A stretch of 64,000 nt of DNA from Deinococcus malanensis (GCF_014647655.1 NZ_BMPP01000001.1:98943-162942); one strand, 5' to 3'; numbered from the stretch's first letter, positions 36,475 to 44,175 are shown. Numbers and translations are program-made. Notes: generated by a model from the sequence alone, not told the origin.

Positions 36475-36879
36475 ATGAACAGACCAGAAGTTGTTGTGGT
36501 GTTCTGGCCCAGCCACGCGCAATTAGTGGTATTCGATCCGGAGGCCAGCCCTTGCCCGGACGAAGCCGCGCTCTGGGCATTCCCTGGCGAGACTGGGAAT
36601 CTGTTGAGCGTCCGGCGTACGCTGCTCTCGGTCGGTCTGCCTGATGACGGTGAAGTGAACGTCACGCTTCGCGCTCACACGACTGAGCCGGGAACGCCAC
36701 ACGGAACTTGGTCTGTCATGGCTAAGACGACGTTCCTGGCGGCGTCAGGAGTGGTCGGAGTCGGTGATGTGGTGTCCTTTGAGCCCGTGGTGACCGTCGA
36801 GGTGCCTCCTGGCCCGCTGAGGGTCCGGGTTGCTGGAGACCTCAACGATGATCTGCCGCGCTTTCAGCTTTCAGGTTGA
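36475..36879 (+). CDS. Hypothetical beta-rich protein
   Basis: A 134-residue protein 'MNRPEVVVVFWPSHAQLVVF...' with 'GEVNVTLRAHTTEPG' and 'VVTVEVPPGPLRVRVAGDL'. Alternating strands and the 'Q-x-x-V-F-D' start loosely recall ComJ/nuclease-inhibitor-type proteins, but this is weak. Ribosome site AGAGGA is rather far upstream. No confident family. Confidence 0.55.
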   Translation: MNRPEVVVVFWPSHAQLVVFDPEASPCPDEAALWAFPGETGNLLSVRRTLLSVGLPDDGEVNVTLRAHTTEPGTPHGTWSVMAKTTFLAASGVVGVGDVVSFEPVVTVEVPPGPLRVRVAGDLNDDLPRFQLSG

Positions 36880-36979
36880 CGTCTGGCCCTTCCTGGGTCC
36901 CACTGAAGGAACGAACTGACCACTCACGACATTTTCGTTCCTTAGGAATCTGTTTCTTTCCGGTTGTTGCTCTCAACAC

Positions 36980-37420
36980 TCAGAGGTAGGGCTTCAGGGC
37001 CTCGGCAATGGCCGGCGCTCCTTTCAGCTCGCGTGGGTTGAGGTGCACCACCGGAACTATCGAGTTGTTCTTCACGCCCGCTTCCGTTTCCGTCGGGTTC
37101 GCTGGCGGCTGGCGCCGGTCCCGGCCGTACGCCCGGGTGGTCAGCATGATGGCCACAGCTGGTGTCCTTGAGCGGGAAGCGACAATCGCGAAGTCCACAC
37201 GCCGCCGGGCTTCACGGGCCAGGGTGCCCTGGGTTTCGCCCGGCTGAACGGTCAGGGCCATGAAGTTCTCCAGCAGCAGGGAACTGTGAACCTCGTACGG
37301 CAGGTTCCCGAGCGCCTCGCGTAAATCCTGTTCGAACTGGTCGCTGACCCGGGTCCGCTGGGTGCGTGCCTGGGCACCCCGGTCGGTCCGCACCAGCCAT
37401 TTTGGAAGGTTCAACGGCAT
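36980..37420 (-). CDS. DUF2726-like protein (possible restriction-nuclease fold)
   Basis: A 146-residue protein. N-terminal 'FEQDLREALGNLPYEVHSSL' and 'LAREARRRVDFAIVASRSRT' resemble DUF2726 proteins, where the R-V-D-F strand begins a restriction-endonuclease-like core. The usual D/E-x-K is not obvious here ('VAIMLTTRAYGRDRR'), so activity is doubtful. A C-terminal 'GAPAIAEALKPYL' helix follows. Role unknown. Confidence 0.5.
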   Translation of the reverse strand: MPLNLPKWLVRTDRGAQARTQRTRVSDQFEQDLREALGNLPYEVHSSLLLENFMALTVQPGETQGTLAREARRRVDFAIVASRSRTPAVAIMLTTRAYGRDRRQPPANPTETEAGVKNNSIVPVVHLNPRELKGAPAIAEALKPYL

Positions 37421-37596
37421 GCTTCATCGTAAGTCTCCCAGAGCAGCGAATCTGGCTGGCGGAAGTGAGGGTGAAGGTCACCAGACGGCGCGACGGGCCG
37501 GGTCTCTCAAACGACCCAGAAAACTCCAGGCATACTCCTCCTGAACGCCGTGGTGGTCTGTTGCTGACACGATGTCCGGCTGTGGAGCGTGAACTG

Positions 37597-37848
37597 ATGA
37601 CCGACCCCTATTCCTTTGCCCTGACCTACCTTCCCACCGGGGAAGTTCAAACCTTCACGGTCCCGACCCTCCGTTCGGAGCTGATTCACCTGGGCCTGGC
37701 CAAAGTCATGTTCGCCAAAGGCCCACAGGACGCCACCATGCCTTCCCCGGGGTTCACGGACCGCAGCGCGATGGTGCGCGGCATTGAATCCGGGCAGGTC
37801 CTCGTGGTGCGGCCGTGCTGGCAGTTCGAGTTGAAGACCGGAGCCTGA
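37597..37848 (+). CDS. Small hypothetical protein
   Basis: An 83-residue protein 'MTDPYSFALTYLPTGEVQTF' ending 'QVLVVRPCWQFELKTGA'. ATG 37597 is the best start; the frame is open upstream to 37366 but crosses the divergent gene's promoter region. Unrecognised. No gene is seen between its end and 38055. Confidence 0.5.
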   Translation: MTDPYSFALTYLPTGEVQTFTVPTLRSELIHLGLAKVMFAKGPQDATMPSPGFTDRSAMVRGIESGQVLVVRPCWQFELKTGA

Positions 37849-38054
37849 ACTTGACGGAGCACGTGGGGCACACGTCGTCCTGCTCAAGGCTGAGCTCACT
37901 CCCGATCAGGTGAGTGCTGGACCGACCGGCATCCAGGCAGCCTGACGGTACCGGACGTGGCTGCACGGCCAGCGAGCGGCACCGGGGGAATGGGTGAATA
38001 TTGCGAGCGAACGCCTGGATAACGGGGCTTACTTGTGTGGCGGCTTTTTTCCTG

Positions 38055-38321
38055 TCATGACACTTCCATCCAGTCCAGGCTGAAGAACGCCTGAGGCAGC
38101 AGTACCAGTTCCATGTCCCGCCGCGCGAGGCGCCAGGTGCCGGGGGCCCACACACCGGTCGGCAGGATCAGGGGAGAGGACAGCGGCGCGGCCGTCGTCC
38201 GGATGATGACGGTGCCGCCATATTCGTCGGCCAGATACCGCTTCAGTTCCGTCACGCCCTCAGCGACCGCGTTCCAAGTCCCTGGCACGATCACCAGCAG
38301 CTGAGGCCGAGGCATGTACAC
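38055..38321 (-). CDS. Small repeated-family protein, copy 2
   Basis: An 88-residue relative of the proteins at 32371-32640 and 38839-39108. It shares 'LLVIVPGTW', 'GVTELKRYLADE', 'APLSSPLILPTGVWAPGTWR' and the terminal 'LDWMEVS'. The three copies differ through the middle but keep the same frame and length, so all seem under selection. Confidence 0.75.
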   Translation of the reverse strand: MYMPRPQLLVIVPGTWNAVAEGVTELKRYLADEYGGTVIIRTTAAPLSSPLILPTGVWAPGTWRLARRDMELVLLPQAFFSLDWMEVS

Positions 38322-38360
38322 CCCGGCAGGCTAGCGGGCGCCCCCGCAGGGGTTCGTGTA

Positions 38361-38513
38361 ATGGCTCCCTATCGAACGGAATACCCGACCCGAGCGGAGG
38401 CCAGGGAAGGCCTTTTCCGCCTCATGAAGTGCTTCCTAAGGAATCCCGGCTGGGAGGGCAAAGAACACATTTTGTCCCGCGTAAGATTCAAGTCAGTCTT
38501 CCGAGAGGAATGA
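38361..38513 (+). pseudogene. IS3-family transposase C-terminal remnant
   Basis: A 50-codon frame starting at ATG 38361. The part 'EYPTRAEAREGLFRLMKCF' resembles the conserved C-terminal block of IS3 OrfB (T-R-x-E-A-R-x-x-I/L-F-x-Y-I-x-x-F-Y-N). What follows is degenerate in place of the usual R-R-x-H-S-x-L-G-Y. The catalytic DDE core is missing. Inference from motif only. Confidence 0.45.
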
Positions 38514-38524
38514 CCTTGCGCGAA

Positions 38525-38567
38525 GCCCCACCTCCCGGCCCCTGTGGCTGGCGGGCGGGGCCTTTTT
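38525..38567 (+). terminator. Rho-independent terminator
   Basis: GCCCC pairs with GGGGC, with inner CCC/GGG pairs and a final TTTTT. It follows the transposase remnant by 12 bases and may be what remains of that element's or a lost gene's end. Confidence 0.5.
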
Positions 38568-38608
38568 GTGTTGTGCCGTCAGTCTTGCACCCGCATGACC
38601 CACCAGCC

Positions 38609-38815
38609 CTAAAGGCCGTCCCGGTGACCGCCTTCGTCCCGGCGGCAGACCTCCGTCAGGACGTGGCCACACTCCAGCCCCCAGACATCGCGGTTCAGCT
38701 CCCCCAGCCACCAGCGTCCGCCTGCCCGGTACCAGTCGACCTGCCGACTGACGTGATGCTGCCGGCCACGGCACAGCACGGACCGGGGGAAGCGGGCGCC
38801 GTCGGGCAGCTGCAC
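38609..38815 (-). CDS. DUF6504-like small protein
   Basis: 68 residues from reverse GTG 38815: 'VQLPDGARFPRSVLCRGRQH...' with 'QVDWYRAGGRWWLGELNRDV'. The W-Y/R-x-x-G-R-W-W pattern resembles DUF6504-type proteins of Deinococcus. AGGAG lies 9 bases before the GTG, partly overlapping the end of the upstream repeated-family gene, so the two may be co-translated. A longer start is possible. Confidence 0.5.
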   Translation of the reverse strand: MQLPDGARFPRSVLCRGRQHHVSRQVDWYRAGGRWWLGELNRDVWGLECGHVLTEVCRRDEGGHRDGL

Positions 38816-38838
38816 TTCGCATGACTCCTGATCTGCCT

Positions 38839-39108
38839 TTACGTGACTTCCTCCATCCACCCCAGACTGAAGAACGCCCTGGGGATCAGCATCAGCTCGA
38901 TCGTCTTGCGTACCATGAGCCAGGTGCCTGGTGCCCACACCCCTACCGGCAACACCAGGGGGCAGCGCAACGCTGCGGGAGTGCTCTGTATCACCAGGGT
39001 GCCACCGCATTTATCTGACAGGTACCGCTCGAGTTCTTTCACGCCTTCCGGGACCGTGGTCCAGTCCCCTGGCACGATGACCAGCAGGGAAGGGGGAGGT
39101 CTGGACAC
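38839..39108 (-). CDS. Small repeated-family protein, copy 3
   Basis: The 89-residue third copy: 'SLLVIVPGDW', 'GVKELERYLSDK', 'GVWAPGTWLMVRKTIELMLI' and the terminal 'FSLGWMEEVT'. It is the most divergent copy. It lies directly upstream of the DUF6504-like gene on the same strand. Confidence 0.75.
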   Translation of the reverse strand: MSRPPPSLLVIVPGDWTTVPEGVKELERYLSDKCGGTLVIQSTPAALRCPLVLPVGVWAPGTWLMVRKTIELMLIPRAFFSLGWMEEVT

Positions 39109-39199
39109 AATGCGAGGCTAGTGGCGCCGGGGCAGGGCTGCAATGTTTATCAAATGGGGGGTGGGCATCATTCGCCGAATGAAAACCGAGGGTGATCTC

Positions 39200-39412
39200 T
39201 CAGACCAGGGCAGGAGAGCCATCCACCGGTATCCGGTATTCCCACGGGTACTTCTCCGCGATCCAGTCCTGCTCACGGCGGGTTCAGACCAGCAACTGGC
39301 CTGCCGCAGTGCCGCAAGCTGCTCGAGCGGCAGTTGCCGAGCTGTAAGGGCCCAGGCGCCGCATAACCTCGCCCGTCTGGGTATGAACCACGGACGCGTA
39401 AAGCTTGGGCAT
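39200..39412 (-). pseudogene. Small hypothetical gene with in-frame TGA, copy 1 of a decayed pair
   Basis: From reverse ATG 39412 the frame reads 'MPKLYASVVHTQTGEVMRRL...' to a TGA at 39286-39284 (42 codons), then continues in frame as 'TRREQDWIAEKYPWEYRIPV...' to 39200. In the paralogue at 40113-40247 the matching codon is TGG (Trp). The gene was therefore probably 70 residues long and has a TGG-to-TGA nonsense mutation. Function unknown. Confidence 0.55.
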
Positions 39413-39434
39413 ATGACAGGGCATACGCCGTACT

Positions 39435-39473
39435 TTATGACACTTCCATACACTCCAGGCTGAAGAACGCCTG
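39435..39473 (-). pseudogene. C-terminal fragment of the repeated 89-residue family
   Basis: Thirteen codons 'QAFFSLECMEVS*' match the end of the protein at 32371-32640 almost exactly, including the stop. Nothing of the rest is seen upstream. The fragment shows that a fourth copy existed or was left by recombination. Confidence 0.7.
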
Positions 39474-39591
39474 CGCTCAGAGTGCCTTTCTCAACGTGAT
39501 ACGCCTCAAGGGGTGTAGTTATGGGCTTGATTCTGTACTGAAAACTGGACTTCCCCAAGATCAACCCTACTGGCCCTGAAGGGTCTCCGGT

Positions 39592-39792
39592 TCACTTGTT
39601 GTCTTCGACGTTTTTGTTGAGGCACTCATTCCATGCCATGTGGGGTTCCCATCCTCCCGGTGGCGTCACAGCCGTGGGACGCTCAGAAAGTGTCTCGTTA
39701 AAGCAGCTGAGGACGCCGGGCGCCGCTGGAGTAGAGTCCGAGCATCCGGTCATACTGACCAGACCGGCCAACAGGAAGAAAATCCGGAGCAT
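39592..39792 (-). CDS. Small putative lipoprotein
   Basis: A 66-residue protein with an N-terminal signal 'MLRIFFLLAGLVSMTGCSDS'; the lipobox S-M-T-G-C predicts lipid attachment at Cys17. The mature part is short, with one further pair of Cys ('VLSCFNE', 'WNECLN'). No clear ribosome site. Unknown role. The 320 bases beyond it (39,793-40,112) contain no gene that can be supported. Confidence 0.5.
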   Translation of the reverse strand: MLRIFFLLAGLVSMTGCSDSTPAAPGVLSCFNETLSERPTAVTPPGGWEPHMAWNECLNKNVEDNK

Positions 39793-40112
39793 AAGGAAGC
39801 ATAGATCCGGGACATTATGTGAAGTAATGCGTAACCGTTGTTACGCACGATTACAACGTTTCGTTCGGAATAATAGGCCCACCCCTCTGCCATAACTGAA
39901 GGTGGGGACTTTCGCGTGTGGAACCCACCTGCTATGTCCTCATTTCCCACCTTACACTCCGTGAATGGAAGGTTTGCTCAGTATTCTCGTGGTGGTCATC
40001 GGTGAGGTCGTTTGGGTACGGACGTCCAGTCATGCGCGCACCACCTCCGCCTCATCATCTCTCCGCTCCATCAGCCACAAAAACCTGCGTCGGCACGTTT
40101 TTCAGACGCACT

Positions 40113-40247
40113 TCAGGTCCAGACCAGCAACTGGCCTGCCGCGGTCCTACATGCGGTTTGGGCTGCAGCTGTCGATGGGTACGGATCTAGGTACCGCACG
40201 ACCTCACCCGTTTGCGTATGAATCACGGTGACGTAGACCTTGGGCGT
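40113..40247 (-). pseudogene. Decayed paralogue of the gene at 39200-39412
   Basis: The frame 'TPKVYVTVIHTQTGEVVRYL' continues to 'GQLLVWT*', closely matching copy 1, but the expected start codon is ACG and a stop follows after 44 codons. The next bases continue in another frame ('EVRLKNVPTQVFVADGAER'), suggesting an additional frameshift. Confidence 0.5.
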
Positions 40248-40424
40248 GTGACCGGGGAGAGGGGAGCAAAGGCGGCGATGCTGGTAGCAACCCCACTTGG
40301 CTCGGGTTGTGGGTGGTTGATCCTCGGGCGAAAGCGAACGCGTCTGGCACGCTCTTGTTGGGTGGTATTTGCTCGTGCTTGGGGTGGGCGGGGGCGGTTC
40401 TATGAGATTGACACGGTAGGGGTT

Positions 40425-40452
40425 AGGGGTTCAAATCCTCTCAAATGTGCCA
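40425..40452 (+). other. tRNA 3'-end-like sequence (possible attachment-site remnant)
   Basis: A 5-base stem AGGGG/CCTCT encloses TTCAAAT with the G53-TTC-A-A-x-x-C61 pattern of a T-arm. It is followed by seven acceptor bases, a discriminator G and CCA. No acceptable anticodon stem or D-arm lies upstream, so it is not a complete tRNA. Such 3' ends are common attachment cores of integrating elements. Accessory DNA lies to the left and core genes to the right. Confidence 0.45.
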
Positions 40453-40457
40453 GCGAA

Positions 40458-40479
40458 CGCCCACTTAGTGGGCGCTTTT
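40458..40479 (+). terminator. Rho-independent terminator after tRNA-like end
   Basis: CGCCCAC and GTGGGCG pair around TTA, followed by CTTTT. It stands five bases after the CCA, as expected behind a tRNA gene. Confidence 0.65.
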
Positions 40480-40729
40480 CCTTATGTCTCGTCTGCACTC
40501 GCTCTCTGATCTGCAAGCGGCGGTATCGGATGGTCTGCACAAAGCAGAACCGTGGGGTCGCTTTTTCAGCCTGCTCAGATCGCTGGAAGACAGTGCCTGA
40601 AAGACCATCTCCATGCCAGCCCTGCAACCAGGGGAACTCTATTCAGCACGCCGAGGACAAGCGATTTGGCGGGTCCAGTGGACAGCGCACCCAGCCACCG
40701 CTATGGAAGTAGAGAAATATAGCTGCCTT

Positions 40730-40840
40730 TCAGGAACCAGGCGCCAGCCGGAGCAGTTCTACCTGCCAGGCATCCCAGAGGCTGACCATGGCGAAGCCAG
40801 CAGCAAACACCAGCAACCCCAGAATGAAGGTGCGCAGCAA
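40730..40840 (-). CDS. Possible 36-residue membrane peptide
   Basis: From reverse TTG 40840 the frame gives 'LLRTFILGLLVFAAGFAMVS...' followed by 'LWDAWQVELLRLAPGS*'. This is a clean single transmembrane helix with a basic N-terminus and amphipathic tail. The TTG start and weak ribosome site make it tentative. Confidence 0.3.
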   Translation of the reverse strand: MLRTFILGLLVFAAGFAMVSLWDAWQVELLRLAPGS

Positions 40841-40867
40841 CGTCCGTAAGGAAGCCCGCCACTCAGT

Positions 40868-40896
40868 GAACCCGCCTTCTGCGCGGGTTCATTTTT
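40868..40896 (+). terminator. Rho-independent terminator
   Basis: GAACCCGC and GCGGGTTC pair across a 7-base loop, followed by ATTTTT. It lies upstream of pdxH; no confident + strand gene ends at it. Confidence 0.6.
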
Positions 40897-41058
40897 CATG
40901 GCTTCTTGAACAGTTCCTCGCTGGCCGCTCTACCTCTCCTGTGGCTGCGCAATCATTGATTGTTCCCGCGTCACTTATGCTTGCGGTGAGTATCTCGTCG
41001 AGACACTTCGCACGGCGATGAACACAACCTGATTGATCAGCTCTGGCATGCTGAGTTC

Positions 41059-41703
41059 ATGACCGACCTGAGTACCTTACGCCTCTCCTATATCCACGGT
41101 GAACTGCGCCGGGCCGACCTGAAGGCAGATCCCTTGCAGCAGTTTCAGAGCTGGCTGGACACTTCCCTGGAGGCGGGCCTGCGCGAGCCTTATGCCATGA
41201 GCCTGGCGACCGCTGACCAGGAAGGCCGTCCGAGCGTCCGTACCGTTCTGTTGCGTGGCGCGCATGGCAGGGGCCTGACTTTCTTCACCAATTACGAGTC
41301 GCACAAGGGCCACGACCTGGCGGACAATCCCCAGGCGGAGGTGTTGTTTTACTGGGCCGAGCACGAACGGCAGGTCCGGGCATATGGATCGGTGGAGCGG
41401 CTCTCCGCAGAGGACAGCGCTGCCTATTTCCACTCCCGGCCTCGTGAAAGCCAGCTGGCGGCCCATGCCAGCGATCCCCAGAGTGCCCCAGTGAGCAGCA
41501 GGTTGGAACTCGAAACGCGGCTGGCAGCACTTCAGGAACGCTTTCCGGCAGATCAGGACATCCCCTGTCCGGGGTTCTGGGGTGGCTACCGGATCCAGGT
41601 GCAGGAGTGGGAGTTCTGGCAGGGCCGGCCCAACCGCATGCATGACCGGTTCCGGTACACCAGGGGTGAGGCCGGGTGGGAGATCGAACGGCTGATGCCT
41701 TGA
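41059..41703 (+). CDS. pdxH: Pyridoxamine 5'-phosphate oxidase
   Basis: FMN-dependent oxidation of pyridoxine/pyridoxamine phosphate to pyridoxal phosphate. The 214-residue length matches the family. Visible signatures: '[20 protein letters not shown]', '[17 protein letters not shown]', '[15 protein letters not shown]', and the C-terminal block '[20 protein letters not shown]' with 'DRFRY'. No strong ribosome site precedes the ATG. First clear core gene right of the accessory region. Confidence 0.95.
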   Translation: MTDLSTLRLSYIHGELRRADLKADPLQQFQSWLDTSLEAGLREPYAMSLATADQEGRPSVRTVLLRGAHGRGLTFFTNYESHKGHDLADNPQAEVLFYWAEHERQVRAYGSVERLSAEDSAAYFHSRPRESQLAAHASDPQSAPVSSRLELETRLAALQERFPADQDIPCPGFWGGYRIQVQEWEFWQGRPNRMHDRFRYTRGEAGWEIERLMP

Positions 41704-41836
41704 GGCAGGCGCTTCTTGCCCCTGGCCTCTTTGCGTAAAGCTGCTTTCACCTTTATTCGGCGCTGACAAGCCCGCCTTTGATTTCCTGGTAGCCAGTCAA
41801 GCCCATCAACCGGAATATTGGTCAGGCGCTGGATCT

Positions 41837-43345
41837 TCAACTGCCCTCGGGGTTCAGCAGACTCTCGCCCGTCTCCATAGAGAGATCGTCTCCCAGCAGG
41901 GCCCGGCGTTCTTCCGGAGTCAGGGCCACCATGACGCGCCGCAGGACCACCTCCACCGCCTGATCGGTACTTTCATCCAGTGTCAGCCCGTCCAGCAGCG
42001 GAACATCCAGGCGCCGGGCCACGGCTTCGAGTTCGTTCTGCATGGTGCGGATTTCATCGAAGTAACGCATGTAGCGGTGCATCGGCCGGCTGGCTGCCGT
42101 TTCCTGATCGCGGCTCTCGAAGTGGCGGCGGTGCTCGGTCTCATTGGGCAGGGTTACCAGCAGAGGGACCACCAGGGCGCCGGCAAAGGCATCTGCCCGG
42201 AGGTAGCCCGGTACCAGATGAACGCCTTCCAGCACCACACTGGTGCCTTCCTCGATGCTGCGGCGCACCACCGCGCGCAGGCCCACACTCACCTGCTGCA
42301 CCTGCTCGCGGAAGCCGGCCAGCAGTTCCGCCTCGGTGGGGTGGTCGGGGATCGACTGCCCGGGCGGGACCAGGGCTTCCCAGGCGTTGAAGGTGCTGGC
42401 ATGCAGCGTGGGCACCAGGGCGGGGGAGACCATGGCGCGCATCACTTCGCGGATCGAGTCGGTGCTGACCACCCGCGTGATGCCCAGTCGGTAGGCGATT
42501 TCGGCCGCCAGAACGCTCTTGCCAGTACCGCTGACCCCACCCAGCAGCACCACCAGTGGGCGCGGAGGCCGGCGGATCACCCGCAGCAGCCGGTAGCGGG
42601 CGCTGACGTCCGGGCCGACTTCCTCGCGCAGCAGGGCTTCGACCTTTTCGCGGATGCGGGTGCGGCGCACCACACGGTCCTCGCTGCCGCGCAGATCGCG
42701 CTGGGTGATGCGCGCGACTTTCCGGGCCACGTCCGGCGCCACCCCGGCCGCCAGCATGGACTGCACCAGCACGCCCTTGCTGAAGGGAGTGGGCAGGCCC
42801 AGCTCATCAGCCATCACGCCCAGCCGCCCCTGGTTCTGACGCAGGTACTGGTAGGTCAGCCGGAAGTGCTCTCCGTAGCGCTCGGCCAGAAAGCGCTCGG
42901 TGCGCTGGTCGATGTCCTCGGCGGTCAGGGTCTGGACGCCCTGCTGGCGCATCTCGACGTCCACTCCGCTGGCCGTGGCATAGGCCTCACGCGGTGTCAG
43001 GCCCACGTCCTCCAGTGTCCGGGCCAGCACGCCGCGGCTGAAGGGCAGATTGCCTTTCTTCGAACGTACCAGGATGTCCACGAAGGCTGGCGTCTGGCGG
43101 GCCACCTGGGCGGCCACCTCCGGGCCGGCCACGTCCTCTGCGATTTCAGCGGTCAACGCCTGAAGCTCGTCCGCCGTGATCAGGCGCCGGCGCGCGAGGC
43201 GCAACTGCTGCTCGACCCGCCGGCCGATCGCGGCGGCCAGAGGCGCACTGGCCCCGGCATTCACCGCCGTTTCTACGACCAGACCGCGGCTGAAGGGCCA
43301 CGACTGGCGCCCGGACCCGATCCGGAATTCAGCTTGTGGCATCAT
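41837..43345 (-). CDS. 2-phosphoglycerate kinase with ATP-cone-like repeats
   Basis: ATP-dependent kinase of about 502 residues. The N-terminal half contains successive ATP-cone-type units, each with 'PFSRGVL'/'PFSKGVLVQS' and helices. The kinase part starts with a Walker A 'GGVSGTGKS' (near residue 270) and 'VVSTDSIREVMRAM', then 'VVLEGVHLVPGYL'. 2-phosphoglycerate kinases make 2,3-bisphosphoglycerate, the precursor of cyclic 2,3-bisphosphoglycerate in archaea; bacterial versions are of uncertain substrate. The adjacent ATGs at 43345/43342 follow GGGGGTGAG and are preferred over an upstream start. Confidence 0.82.
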   Translation of the reverse strand: MMPQAEFRIGSGRQSWPFSRGLVVETAVNAGASAPLAAAIGRRVEQQLRLARRRLITADELQALTAEIAEDVAGPEVAAQVARQTPAFVDILVRSKKGNLPFSRGVLARTLEDVGLTPREAYATASGVDVEMRQQGVQTLTAEDIDQRTERFLAERYGEHFRLTYQYLRQNQGRLGVMADELGLPTPFSKGVLVQSMLAAGVAPDVARKVARITQRDLRGSEDRVVRRTRIREKVEALLREEVGPDVSARYRLLRVIRRPPRPLVVLLGGVSGTGKSVLAAEIAYRLGITRVVSTDSIREVMRAMVSPALVPTLHASTFNAWEALVPPGQSIPDHPTEAELLAGFREQVQQVSVGLRAVVRRSIEEGTSVVLEGVHLVPGYLRADAFAGALVVPLLVTLPNETEHRRHFESRDQETAASRPMHRYMRYFDEIRTMQNELEAVARRLDVPLLDGLTLDESTDQAVEVVLRRVMVALTPEERRALLGDDLSMETGESLLNPEGS

Positions 43346-43472
43346 CTCACCCCCTGCGCCGTCAGGCCCGCAGGCCAGAAACAGCCTTTGCGCCAAACCT
43401 TCCAGGCAGTCTAGTGCTCGGACCCTCTGGAAGGGGAGGACGTTCCCCAGGCCCCGCGGATTGTTCAGTGCC

Positions 43473-44090
43473 TCAGGACCGGGGCGGGTCGCGCTTCAGC
43501 GCGCCCTCAAGCAGCAGGTTCAGGGCCAGCCGCATTTCCTCCTGCAGGGTGCGCTCCGTTCCGTAAGCGCTCCAGCGCAGCGCGACCATCAGGTAGGTAT
43601 CCGCAATCAGGTTGCTGATGCGCTGCAGGCTGAGATCCGGGCGCATCTGCCCGCTCTGGTGCAGCGGACGCAGGATCAGTTCGATGACCTTGCTCAGCGG
43701 CAGCGCCTGGTACGCCGTGCGGGCCCGCTCAGGATTGGGATTCATGACCTCGTAGGCCAGTGGCGGAAACAGGTCACGCTCCCGGGAGTTCTCCTCGGCC
43801 AGCAGGTCCCAGACCTCGTACAGCACGCTCAGGGGCGGCACGCCGTCCAGCAGGCGCTGCTCGGCATGGTCGCGCAGGCGGTCCATGACCTCGCTGCCAT
43901 AATCCAGCAGCACAGCCTCCTTGTAGGGGTAATAATTAAAAAACGTGCCGCGAGACACGTTGCTGGCCCGCGCAATGTCGGTCGCGGTGGTGGTCTGAAA
44001 GCCGCTCCGCTTGAACAGTTCAATGGCAACACTGTAAATACGGGCGCGGCGGCGCTCTTTCTGGCGCTCCCGCAACGAAGACAAATCCAT
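43473..44090 (-). CDS. TetR-family transcriptional regulator
   Basis: A 205-residue repressor. The N-terminal helix-turn-helix 'IARASNVSRGTFFNYYPYKE' is typical TetR, followed by an all-helical ligand domain. ATG 44090 is the natural start ('MDLSSLRERQKERRRA'). A perfect palindrome covers the start codon, so it very likely represses itself, and perhaps the divergent ppgK. The ligand is unknown. Confidence 0.9.
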   Translation of the reverse strand: MDLSSLRERQKERRRARIYSVAIELFKRSGFQTTTATDIARASNVSRGTFFNYYPYKEAVLLDYGSEVMDRLRDHAEQRLLDGVPPLSVLYEVWDLLAEENSRERDLFPPLAYEVMNPNPERARTAYQALPLSKVIELILRPLHQSGQMRPDLSLQRISNLIADTYLMVALRWSAYGTERTLQEEMRLALNLLLEGALKRDPPRS

Positions 44091-44104
44091 AGGCTGACCT
44101 ATGG
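44087..44104. promoter_or_regulatory. Palindromic operator at the tetR start
   Basis: CCATAGG-CTGA-CCTATGG, a perfect 7+7 palindrome with a 4-base centre. On the - strand a TATACC box abuts it, so the transcription start falls in or beside the palindrome. Bound repressor would block both transcription and translation starts. Confidence 0.75.
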
Positions 44105-44162
44105 TATAGCGCCTGGAGTCCAAAATTGCACCCCGTCCAAGTGTGAGCCCTGCCTGATCCGC

Positions 44163-44168
44163 TACGCT
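44163..44168 (+). promoter_or_regulatory. -10 box of leaderless ppgK transcript
   Basis: TACGCT ends 7 bases before the ppgK ATG and no Shine-Dalgarno is present, the arrangement of leaderless genes in Deinococcus. Confidence 0.55.
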
Positions 44169-44175
44169 AGAGCCC

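Noticed and set aside
36268..36522. 84-codon reverse frame with a vague helix-turn-helix look
   Set aside because: Its 3' part lies in the operon terminator hairpin and its 5' part overlaps the 36475 gene.
38429..38824. 131-codon + frame opposite the DUF6504-like gene
   Set aside because: Pro-rich translation passing through the terminator at 38525-38567; the reverse frame has the better protein pattern.
40365..40452. Complete class II tRNA ending at the CCA near 40452
   Set aside because: GTATTTG can pair with the 3' acceptor using wobble pairs, but there is no anticodon stem-loop, and the would-be D-arm lacks A14 and A21.
40212..40712. 166-codon + frame across the tRNA-like end
   Set aside because: The translation 'GVRGSNPLKCA' is the usual spurious reading of a tRNA 3' end, and the frame runs through a terminator.
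41586..41840. 84-codon reverse frame after the 2-phosphoglycerate kinase
   Set aside because: TTG start and most of its length antisense to pdxH; no motif.
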